A stretch of DNA of 64,000 nucleotides from Metellina segmentata. Its lineage: Eukaryota; Arthropoda; Arachnida; Araneae; Tetragnathidae. Position numbers and translations under genes: made by a program. The stretch spans positions 88,651,672 through 88,715,671 of the forward strand of contig OX375874.1 in the NCBI GenBank assembly GCA_947359465.1, written 5' to 3'. Under the pieces are notes generated by a model, which ran no database searches, was not told the DNA's origin, and saw nothing but the letters and a program-made list of their open reading frames with translations. Positions 13,901 through 25,900 of this stretch are shown here, in pieces (position 1 is the stretch's first letter; the number at the start of each line of letters is the position of its first letter).

Positions 13901-16900
13901 AAATACATTTATTTTTTTCTAAACATTGGTATCACATCTTGATAAAAATAATATTCACTCTTCCTAGGTCACACAACCAAAACACAAAACAATTACTATC
14001 AATTCTTATAAACGATCTTGGTTATACAAGCATGCTATTTGGTTATCCAAGTCGATATCATAATGGATTAACCAAAATAAGGGCTTTTGCTCAAGAGACG
14101 CTTCACGGGTCAAAAATAAGGGAAAAAATCAAAATATCAAAAGAATCGATTCAGGAGCAAGGACCTAGCTAAAAGAATAAATAATGAAAACAAAAATCAT
14201 ATTTGCCCATCGTTGTTTTCCGATGGATGCTGTCGGATCGGGTTCAGAGGAGAGAGAAGTGGCCACTTTGGACGGGATTACGAGGGTCTCTTTGGTTTCC
14301 TTCTTCTAGGCCCTAGGATGAAATCAGGGATGGCGTTGGATCATGCTCTATCCAAGCACAGGGCGTCAGGATGTTTTGCAGTTGGTCTGACTCACTCAGG
14401 TTGATACCAGGAATGGCGTCGGATCAAGCCCCACCCAAGCACAGGGTGTCCGGATGACTTGCAGTTGGTCCGACTCACTCAGGTTGAAACCAGGAATGGC
14501 GTCGGATCAAGCCCCACCCAAGCACAGGGTGACCGGATGTCTTGCAGTTGGTCCGACTCACTCAGGTTGAAACCAGGAATGGCGTGGGATCATGCTCCAT
14601 CCAAGCACCGGGTGTCAGGATGTCTAGCAGTTGGTCCGGCTCATTCAGGTTGGAACCAGGAAAAACGTTGGGTCATGCTCCACCCGAGCACAGGGTGTCA
14701 GGATATCTTGATGTTAGTTAGCCGTGTGAGCACGCATCATTGCTACAGAGAAAAGTGCTACCCAACTGTGGGTTCGATCCCGATATCCATCTCAATTCAT
14801 GGCCGGAATTTGTGATTAACTTCTCCAGCAACTCCAACGGACAAAAAAACAGCCGCCACTGAAACCTCGGAGAGCGAATAGGACGAGACCGATTGACTCG
14901 CCTCTCTTATAGCTTCGGAACCTGGATGTTGAGAGGTTAAAGTTCTTCTCCCGTGAACTCGTGGGAAAACTATTTTTCGCCTAAATCGGCACGAGAAAAC
15001 GAAGGGTGAACTATTTCCCAGCCTTTTCAAAAACGCCTCGTCATCTCGCTGGCGTGCCGTGATTGGTTGGACATTCAAATTTAAAAAAACTCGGGGGTTG
15101 AGTACAAATGTACCGCTGAAAAGAGAGGGACTTAGCACACATTGATAGGGGAAGAATTTAGGTAGAATTTCCAGTGAAACGTCCCGGAGCAAAAGCGTAC
15201 ATGTTTATCAAGTATCCATGCTTATAAACTAACGACAAAAGGTTGAACGGATGGTTTCGAAAACTTTATACCCAACAAATGCCCTACGTCTTCCTTAAAA
15301 AAATTGTAACAATTTTTTTCTATTAAGTTATCAGGCAAAAAAACTACTCAACTAGGAAACAAAATTCTTAGCATAAAAGCTCCACCACAATAACAAGTAT
15401 TGTACTTAAAGCCAAGAACGAAGAACACCATTGAATAGAGCGTGAATGAGGTAAACGAGCACTGTGTACTTTAGTATTCGTTAACCCCGAAGGACTACTT
15501 CATGCAGGTATCACAGGAACAAATTAAAAACAAAACAGAGTTAAATAGAAACTTTTGATTAAACGTTATAGCATTGCCAAAAACTAAAAATTTAACTAAA
15601 GAAAATATCTTTGAGAGATAACTAAACACCTGCATTAGATTAAAAAAAAAAACCATCAGTTCACCTTTAGTTTCAAATCACTTAAAACATAAATGCAAAT
15701 TGGGACCAAAATGGGGTATAGTGTAAACAAAAATTGCACATGAATGTAAGCCCATAGAACAAACTGTATAATACGAATACATTGTGTAGCACACTAAAAT
15801 AAATGAGTACCATAAACGAATAGTGCAAAGTAAACAAATAGTATGATGTAACCAAATAGTGGAATGTCAACAAAACGGGTACAGTAAACAAAAAAAAACG
15901 TGGGTTGTTGACAAACAAAATTGTGGACGGAAAAAGGAATAGTGTGTCCTGGCAAACTGACACGAGCAAAAACACAAAACACTGTCGAGTCAAGTTCACT
16001 AAAGTAGATACCAATATTCACAGAACTTAAAAAATGTAAACAAAGGGCATGCACACAAATGTAAATACTGATACAAGTGAAGTGTAAAGTGGAATGAGCG
16101 AAGAAACACAGAATATGAAATCGCCAAAAAAAAACCCACCAAAGCTGGGTGTTACAGCCAAAAAAAACAAGAGAAAGAACCTCAATGTGTCTAGGTTGTG
16201 AACTCCTATACCATAGCAACAATACTTATTTACAAATTCCTTTTTTTTTTCAAATATCGTGAATTTCATTGATAAAAAGGGATTTTCCCGTGTTTCCCTT
16301 TTCTAGTTATCCACTCTACCATTTGTTCTGGAACGCAGGTTGTACGTGTGGGTGTTGGGCGATGCAACTGCATTGTCCCGGTTCGCCTGTGTAACGTTTC
16401 CTGGATGAGTGGGTTGTTGTACTACATTGGCATTACGTGTTGGGTACCCATGTGGGTGAAGATAAACCCAGCCTCTACTACCACTTGGACCATGGTTATA
16501 TTCCGTTGATATACCGTCCTGTGTTGGGGTTTGGTTTGTTGCCGCAAACGGGAATTGAGCTTTGGAGTGGGTTTCTTTATTACCCTGAATTGAATCGTGC
16601 GGTAATCGTGGGGTTGCTTTTGTGAGTCGGTCGACATTTACCCGCTGCTTGCGGTTAGGGTAGCTCTTATCCGTAATTTCAAAGAGTACCTCAGATAGCT
16701 TTCCTGTGACTACAAAATTTCCTATGTTCGGTTTGTTGAACTTCCTAGTTAACCCGGGCTTAACATTAGGGAAGTATAGATAAACCTCGTCTCCCACTTT
16801 AATTCCTTTGTCTTTGACAAAACGATTCCTGTACTGCTCTTGTGTTTCCGCCGCTTGAACCAGGTTATCTTTCACCTCCTTATAGGCAGTGCGTAGTCTC

Positions 16901-19900
16901 TTAAGTAGTGCCGTTGAAAAATCCTCAGTCTCCCTGTATGAAAAGGGCGGTTCGGTTTCGAACATGTGGTAGGGCAACTTGAGCTCCCTACCATAAACCA
17001 AAAATGCTGGGGTGTGTTTTGTGGCAGAGTGCCATGTAGATCTGTATGCTAACAGAGCATACTCCAATTTGTTGTCCCAGTCGTTGTGGTTTTCGTTTAC
17101 CAAGTGACTCAGAGCGTTGCCTAGTCCTCTGTGATAGACCTCTAAAATTCCATTTCCTTGGGGGTGGTATGCGGTGGTATTCACTTTCTTTATCCCCAGG
17201 GATGCATAAACTTCTTGCATTGCTTGACTAATAAAATTGGAACCTCTGTCTGTGAGAATTGTGGAGGGGCAGCCAAATCGTGAAATAAAATTCAGTAGCG
17301 TTTTTGCTACATCAACACTTTTTGTTTGGGGAACAGGGTAAGTCTCACACCAACGGGTGAAATGGTCGATATAGGTAATAATGTACCTGTTGCCATTTTC
17401 AGTTATAGGAAGGGGTCCGACAACATCGATGGCAACTTTATGAAAGGGACCTTGAGGAATTTCGGGACGTTGCAAGGGTGCCAATTTTCGAGGTTTGTGA
17501 GCACGACGTTGCATACAGCTATTACAGGATTTAATCCAATTGACAATGTGTTCGTGCATCCCTGGCCAATAATAAAATTTCTTTACTGTTGAAAGAGTCT
17601 TCCTCAAACCCTGATGACAAACAGATGGGGAATCATGAAACTGGGATAAAATGTCATGAATCATTGACTTAGGAAGGACAATTCTGGTGGGTTGGGTTGT
17701 AACATTGGAAATTTTAAATTGTTTACATTTTAGAATCCCATCTTGTACGAAAAATCTGAGCTTAGTTGGTTGGATTGGTTTGGAGTCGTTTAAGCTTTTG
17801 ATTATAGATTGGCATTTAGCATCTAAAGATTGTTTATGTGCAATATCTTTCAAAATCTTGTCCTGGAAATTGTGAGAGTCATTACTTTGGATCTGAAGGG
17901 TACATAATTGTTTAACTAGGGTAACTTCCTCAGAATTGTATTTGTTGGTCTGTGATTCATGAGTCGGTGGTGTGTCGTGGTTAAGTCCACGTGAAAGAAA
18001 ATCAGCAACCTTGTTGCACTTGCCGCTTATGAATTTAATCTCATAATTAAACTCGGATAGAGTCAGGGCCCATCGAGCAATTCTACCAGTTGAATCTTTC
18101 AACTTCAAAATGTGTGTCAAAGCTGCATGATCAGTGAAAATAGTGAATTTACGTCCATAAAGATAGGGTCTAAAGTAACCAACAGTAAAAATTATGGCCA
18201 AAATTTCCTTTTCAGTGGTGCTATAGACTCGCTCAGCTGAGTTGAGTTTTCTGCTGGCAAAAGCCACTGGTTTGGGGAATCCTGATGTGTCAAGTTGAGC
18301 AATCACTCCTCCTACAGCTGAATTTGACGCATCAGTGTACAATATAAAATCTCTGGTCATATCTGGGAGAGTTAGGCATGGGGTTTGGATTAAAGCAACT
18401 TTGAGATCATCAAATTCTTTCTCAGCCTCTTGAGTCCAGTTAAAATGTTTGGATTCCTTGGTTAAATTAGTAAGGTGGATTGAGCGACGGCTAAAGTCAG
18501 GTATGAACTTTCGATAATAGTTTATGCATCCTAAAAAAGATCTCACATGCTTTCTGCAAGTCGGGATTTTAAACTTTTCCACTACTTGGATATTCTTTTG
18601 GTCGGGGTAAATATTTCCGTTGGCCACTACAAAACCAAGGTAGGTGATGGATTGTCTCAAAAATTTACATTTGGAGGGTTTGAGTTTCAAATTATGTTGG
18701 AGGAGTCTGTCAAAGACTAGTTCCAATTTATCCATATGGGAATCAATAGTGCTGGAAGCAATGACTATGTCATCGACATAAACAAAAATCTGAGCTGGTT
18801 TTAAACCAGAAAGTACAATCTCCATCAACCGTTGGAATGAATTGGCACTGGTCTTTAGACCAAAAGGTGTTCTTTTGAACTGTAACAGTCCCTGGTTGGT
18901 GGTAATGGCTGTTTTGTGCCTATCTTCCGGGTCAAGCATCTGCTGAAAGAACCCACTTGTTAAGTCAAGGGTTGAAAAATATCTACTTCCCTGGAGGTTG
19001 TCAATTGCTTCCGAAATAAGGGGTAGAGGGTACGAGTCTGCAACTACTTTTTTGTTCAATTCTCTAAAATCCACTACAAATCTAAATTCGCCATTAGGTT
19101 TCTTAACCAATAAGACAGGGGAGGCATAGGGGGAAGTCGAGGGTTCTAGGATATCTGCTTCAAGAAGTATAGTAATTTGGTTTTCCATTTCCTCTCTCAA
19201 GTTGTAAGGGACTCTATACGACTTTCTCTTAACTGGAGCTGAATCTGTCAGGTTTATCTGGTGTAACAGAGTGTCACAGCCTGGTAGGTCCTGCACAGAA
19301 CCAGCAAAAACTGCCTTGTACTTGTCCAAAAGGGTCTCAATCTTCTGTTTATCAGTGGTGTCAAGATGGTTCAAATCAAAGGTTTTGCTCCACTCGAAAT
19401 CTGCCTCTTCGCAGCTGCCAAAATTTGGATCTTGAGCAAAATAATTGAGGTCCAACCCTGGTATGCTATGCGAGGATATTAAGGGGTGGCATTGAGCAAG
19501 TTTAGTTAGCTTGTTTAAGTGGTAGCTGGTTTCAGAAGGGTTAATTATTAAAATGGGAATTTGAGTTTGTTTAGTTAAGCTTATTGATCTAGCTACCGAG
19601 ATCTGCTTATCACCAGTATTCCAAGCTGGTTCAGTGAAAAAAAAATCTCCATTAATGTTGCCTTTAATTTTTCCAAAAACTATTTTTTGAGAAAGGGGGG
19701 GAATAATGGTTTTACACATAGCATAAACAGAAGCTGGAACTCCCTTATCTTGAATTTTTGGTTCCTCGCCTTGTTGTTTCTGTGCTTCAAAAGTTAGAAT
19801 TTGGGAATTTAGTCTTAAACAATTTTGGGCGAAATCAAGTTGACATTTTTGTTCCTGCAAAAAGGGTTTTCCCAGAATGACTGAAAAAAAACTTGACATG

Positions 19901-22900
19901 TTGTGAGGCATGACCAAGTATTGAATCGTGAAGACATCTGTGCCTATCCTTGTTTGTAAACAAACACACTGGTCAACTTCGAAACCACTGCCATCAATTG
20001 TGTTGATCCTAACATGACAGGGTGTTCTGACAATGTTTTTGTTAACCAAAAGTTGGGCATCAATCAAATTAAGACCAGCTCCTGAGTCAAGGAGTCTTTT
20101 GTGGTTTTCCAAAAATGTGTGTTATGATCATAGGCAGTGTGTCATTGGATCCTTTACACGTAAACATCTGTTGTATCAAAGGAGGGGACTCTTCCAACAG
20201 TGGTACAGCCTGTTGGCCCGAATTTAGTTTAAATTCCTATGCTGCTGGCTGGGTGGACCCTGATATCTCTGTCGTGGGGGAACCTGCGGGTAGTTGTTTA
20301 CGTTCTCCCTATATGAAAAAGGTCTCAGCCTGTTTGGCTGTTGTCGAGGCGAGAGGCCAGTGTTTCTCGCTTCCCTGCAGTCTCTACTTAAATGACCCAT
20401 TATGCCACAATTGTAGCATTTCCTGGTTTCACCCCTCTGTTGTGGTGCCCTGGGTCTTTCCTCTCTCAGCCTGCTGACCTCAGCCGACAGGTCCTTGACC
20501 TGGTTCGACAGCGACTCCACCAATTCTAAGATCTTGCTCTGCTCTGAAGGCTGAGCCTGTGCAGTAAAAAGTGGTGTGCTTTGATGGAATGGGTTAGTTT
20601 CCGCATGTGCAGTCTCTGCTTTGCAGGACATCCAAGCACGTTCTTCCCTCAGGGCTATCTCTTTCACTTGGTCAATTGACTGAGGGTTAGCAGATAACAC
20701 TCCCCGCCTAATTTCAGGACAAAAATTTGACAGCAACATGCTTCTGAGCATTCTGTTTCGGTATTGCTCCTCAATTTGGTGGTCACCATCACCCGTAGAA
20801 AACGCCTTGAAAGATAGGGAATCGGCCTTTGCCAAGAACACTGCCACCGGCATAGTGTTGGGTTGCTTGAATGAGAAAAACTCATGTACAGCCAATGACA
20901 AGTCAGGTCTATTGGTGTACCGGTCCAACAGGGTTTTTTCGAGGGATTTGAAATCTGTCACTGAATGTTTCTGTTCCCGAACAAGGGCCTTGGCCTCTCC
21001 TCGTAATCGGAGCTTCGTTGCCAAAAATAGGTCTTGGTCTGACCATTTGAAATGCCCAGCCAACTCTTTGCACTCTGCCAAAAACTCTCTAACATTTCCC
21101 GAGGAACTGCCATCATTGAAAAGTGGCAAGAGATTAATTTTATCCGCAGATAACCCTCCCTCTGCGACAAAAGTTCCAACCACTCGTTCCTCGTCCATGA
21201 CCTGGCCGTTTTGTCTGACCTGATTTGTGGTCATTTTTGTTATCAAAAGGGGCGATTTCACATAAAGTTTCCCTTCACAAAATCACAATACCCTCATACA
21301 CATACAAAACTTAATCTAAATAACACATACAAAACTCAATCTAAATAACACATACAAAACTTAATCTAAAAAAAGGTAAAAAAAAAAAAGAAAAATTAAT
21401 CTTGCTCCTGAATATAGCACCATCAAAAACTCAGTCGGTAGAACGTCACGGCACCATCTTTTTTTTTTGTATTTCAGTTTATCAGAGTAACAAGATGTGT
21501 TTAGGATATTACCGCCGAAGCGGACATCACAATTGCCGTCAGCCGACGACGGTCATTTAACTGTTACCAATCTACCCGGAACACCACCCAAGCACAGGGT
21601 GACCGGATGTCTTGCAGTTGGTCCGACTCACTCAGGTTGAAACCAGGAATGGCGTGGGATCATGCTCCATCCAAGCACCGGGTGTCAGGATGTCTAGCAG
21701 TTGGTCCGGCTCATTCAGGTTGGAACCAGGAAAAACGTTGGGTCATGCTCCACCCGAGCACAGGGTGTCAGGATATCTTGATGTTAGTTAGCCGTGTGAG
21801 CACGCATCATTGCTACAGAGAAAAGTGCTACCCAACTGTGGGTTCGATCCCGATATCCATCTCAATTCATGGCCGGAATTTGTGATTAACTTCTCCAGCA
21901 ACTCCAACGGACAAAAAAACAGCCGCCACTGAAACCTCGGAGAGCGAATAGGACGAGACCGATTGACTCGCCTCTCTTATAGCTTCGGAACCTGGATGTT
22001 GAGAGGTTAAAGTTCTTCTCCCGTGAACTCGTGGGAAAACTATTTTTCGCCTAAATCGGCACGAGAAAACGAAGGGTGAACTATTTCCCAGCCTTTTCAA
22101 AAACGCCTCGTCATCTCGCTGGCGTGCCGTGATTGGTTGGACATTCAAATTTAAAAAAACTCGGGGGTTGAGTACAAATGTACCGCTGAAAAGAGAGGGA
22201 CTTAGCACACATTGATAGGGGAAGAATTTAGGTAGAATTTCCAGTGAAACGTCCCGGAGCAAAAGCGTACATGTTTATCAAGTATCCATGCTTATAAACT
22301 AACGACAAAAGGTTGAACGGATGGTTTCGAAAACTTTATACCCAACATTTGCATGGGTTTACCAATTTTCTTTCAATTCATACAATGTTTAAATTTTATT
22401 CACATTATTCCATGTAAAAATATTTATAAATTTCATATACTACAACAATTTAGTATGGAATGCCAAGTCTTATTTTATTGGATGAAATTTATGGTGATCA
22501 TTAAGTGGGATATGAAAATATCTAAGCACATGCCCATTAGCAATTGGCTCCATGTGAACTATGCAAATTACGCATAAACTATAAATGAATCGTTCAAATT
22601 TCAGAGTTGATACTCAGAGAAAAACTATCTATTACCAGAAAATGACTTTAACAGACAGCAAGTGTCAAACTACCGACTTCTTCAAAAGTAGCTGGAGAAT
22701 TTAAAATGTCCTAGCTTAAAATTTTTAATTTACGAGAATTATACATCTGTATAATTTGTTTAAATTAAAAATATTAACACAGAAATGTTAATTCACGAGG
22801 AGATTTCTTTTCCTACTTACGACTCCTTGAACTTGACTAATGACGCCATATAGGGGAAGACTGGGTACAATGAAACAAAATTTACTAATTATTTTTTCCT

Positions 22901-25900
22901 ATCCACAATTTTGCATGCACAAAAATATAATTAATGCATACTTTTAATCTTGTATTTTCCCCATCTAAATAAATTTTTATTAGGTTCTAAACAATATCTT
23001 TATGCTTGAAAAATAACAAAAAGTAAATGTCTCACAGTGTTTCATTGTACCCCGTATGGCTGGGTACAATGAAACACATACTGGGGTACAATGAAACACT
23101 CCAAATGATACAAGCAATTTTCACCCTATATAGTTTATTTTAGTCACATTTGACTTCATTTAAATTTATGATTTCTCCGACAAAAAATATTTCCTTACGT
23201 TTCAGTTCACCCCAATTAATTAAAACATAAACATTTATACAAATACTGCTTATGTCACACATGTTATGTGTGGATATCTCATTCTTAGTACTTCGGTGAT
23301 CAGCTGGAGCTGGAAAATAATCTGGATTATAGTCATCTTCAGAGTCTATAGGAGATAATTTGTTTAGAAAGAAATACCTTCTTAGTTTTTTCCCTCTTTT
23401 TACTTTCTAATTGCTTAACAAGAGCAATTTTTACTGGTGTGCTTAGAACAAAACTCTTTTTATCTGTTTTCCTACTCTTACTTTTCTTGGACCAGCCTTG
23501 GGGTATAGTTCTATCTCGTTGAGGAGAAATGTATTTCCTCACAGGTTTAGAGCTAGTGCATGGTGTATGAACAATTGCTGAAAAACCTGCTGTCGGTGAT
23601 TCTGATCTACTAATGGCAAGATCAACCATTTCTCTGATTCTTGGGTTTTGTCTGTCTGGTCTTCAGTTTCATTGATCTATCATGGAAATAATTTTCAGTA
23701 GGACAAGGCCTATCTCACATGTACGAACACAAATATTCTTCTTCACAAAACATTATTTTATTAAAAGGCCATATTCCAGTTGCTGAAAAACCTTTTGTAA
23801 TATTTTGTGGTGAAAGACTTACAATAAGCAGTGCCAAGCAAAGAAGATATCTCATAGATAGAGATTGTACGAACTGGATTACACAGCATCCAATCATTTG
23901 CAGCTAGATTGAAGAAAATTTTAAGTGACTTGAACACAGTTTTGTCTAAAGGCTGCAATTTGTTACTGGTATGTGGGGGCAGTGTTACAACAATTCCGTT
24001 ATATTTCGTAAAATTTAGACTGGAAATCGTAATATGTGATTAATGATTGTCGATTATTAGTACAGCTGGATTTTCTTTCGAAAGTGTGTATGTGCCTGGA
24101 AATGTGTTAGAACATTAACAAAAATATCTCCATTCATTAATCTCGATTTTGTTGCATCACCCGCAGTCCCAGGTGGAGCTCCATTCATCATGCAAAACTT
24201 GAAATTTACGCTAGGAAATACTAAATAATGGGGTATAGAATTTGCAGAAGCATTCATAAATCCACAAATAGTAACAGGAACACCCCTTTCACCAGAAGTT
24301 AATCAACCTATTTGTTTTTGGCCCCTTTGACTGAGAACTTAGGAGGATTGTGAACTGTAGTAAGTGCAGTTTAGGCCTATGAAATAAATAAACTATTCTT
24401 AAATGTTTTTGAATATAAAAAAAAACTAACTTACTATTGAAATGTGTACTTTTTTTGAAGAAAAAAAAAAGGGTGGAGTGGTAGCATCCGCAACGTTAGG
24501 CCGCCAAAGCGATTGTTTACGCCAAATCAAGATGGCGGCCGATGTAAGCAATTCCAAGATGGCCGCCATATACAACGTGAACCTTTGCATACAGTGCATA
24601 AATAATAATAATAATTTGTTTAAAAATTAAGAAAAAAGCAATATAAATTTCACTTGAAAATTTTCTAATATTTCAGTCTGGTTTTCTCCGAACATGTACG
24701 CAATTTTGCGTCAATTTCATCCTAGTTTTGTCACTTAAAAAAAATAATATTAAATAAAAAAAAAATAAAAAAATTATAATTAAAAAAAAAAAAAACTAAT
24801 AATAATAATTAAAAAAAAAAAACGTGATTTTTTTAAAACGTCCGGATTTTCATCAATTTTGAATTAGAAACTTTGCAATGCATAGAAAATTCAAAACAAG
24901 AAATCTTTTTTTAATAAGGTAGTTCTTTTCTGTGATCATAATCCACACAAAGGTTTTTGATGAGAAACCAAAAATCTAAAAATTCTTCTGCTATCCTAAA
25001 GTGTGAAAAAATATTTTTTCACAATTTTTCTAGCAATAAGCATTATGTGAGCAACTCAATGGGGATATTCCAGGTTAGAGCCATATATGGAAAAGCAAGA
25101 CAAATATTTTTATTGTAACGACTTTACAAGAGGAAATTGTTTTTTAGAGAAGTCAAAGCGTATTGCGCTTAAGGTTTCAATGCGTTTAAACCAGTATACC
25201 GGGAGAAATTTGTTTGTAGATAAGTCACAGCGTAAAACGCGCGATCCCCGCCTGCCGGCTACCTCGCCGCCCCTCCGGGGCCGGCGAGGACCTTTTACCG
25301 TTGGCTTCCATGCGTATAAGTCACCGTATTGGGTGCCCACCCAAGCATAGTCCAGTGTTTGTAATATAACCAAAAGCTAAACAAAAATCAAACTTACCCT
25401 CATAGCCGGGTCCTTGAAATTCCGACAATGGTTAACAGTCATATGCTCGAATCGATAACCCTTGAACTCTTTGTCCTTCGGGTATTGATACCAGCATATG
25501 ACTTCCAATAGTCAGAAATTTTTGTAGTTCCTTGCAAAATTCAGCTCTGAATTACCTCAGCCAAAACTTTCTGGTTCCTATTTTTCACCTCAACCATAAA
25601 ACATTTATCCGTCCCTCGTTCAAGTCCTCAAAACACCCATTTACCCTCCAATTTCTTACTCCTGTTATACTTTCTTTTGCCAAATTTTTGTCCTATCTTT
25701 CTACATTTCCACTCCTACCTATCACCAGCATCCTTTCTCAATGTTAAAATCATATCATTCTCACATGAAAGACATTTCACCTTCTTCCCAATCAAGCTAC
25801 TACATGTTTGCAAAAAAAAAACATTTTCTAACGTTCAATAACACTATCCACTGCTATATCAAATCAACTAAGGGGAAATGAGCAACCAAAAGGGGAAAAA

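Larger units (their letters stand above)
14207..22347 (-). mobile_element. Ty3/Gypsy LTR retrotransposon, nearly intact, in WDR45B intron 2
   Basis: Order on the minus strand: 5' LTR (22347-21584), leader, gag (21261-20224), pol (protease, RT, RNase H, integrase; to 16303), a 1-kb non-coding tail, 3' LTR (ending 14514 or further). The LTRs show no difference wherever compared over 764 bp, so insertion was recent. There is no envelope gene. The outer limit at the low end is uncertain: a possible 5-bp duplication TTTGC sits at 14202-14206 and 22348-22352, which would make the 3' LTR longer than the 5' LTR. The element has the same orientation as the host gene. Confidence 0.9.

Noticed and set aside
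14369..14783. Regular direct repeats resembling a CRISPR array
   Set aside because: Repeats are contiguous 83-bp tandem units without spacers, in a eukaryotic LTR.
14797..15192. 131-codon frame in the LTR (also at 21867-22262)
   Set aside because: Identical in both LTRs because the LTRs match; no recognisable protein.
15794..16222. Overlapping minus-strand frames after pol that might be an envelope gene
   Set aside because: No signal peptide, cleavage site or ordered domains; composition follows a degenerate GTAAACAAAT-type repeat. Treated as non-coding tail of the Gypsy element.
21432..21462. tRNA D-arm-like CTCAGTCGGTAGA followed by GTCACGGCACCA in the Gypsy leader, a possible primer-binding site
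   Set aside because: It lies about 120 bp from the LTR edge rather than next to it, and the match to a specific tRNA could not be verified without a search.
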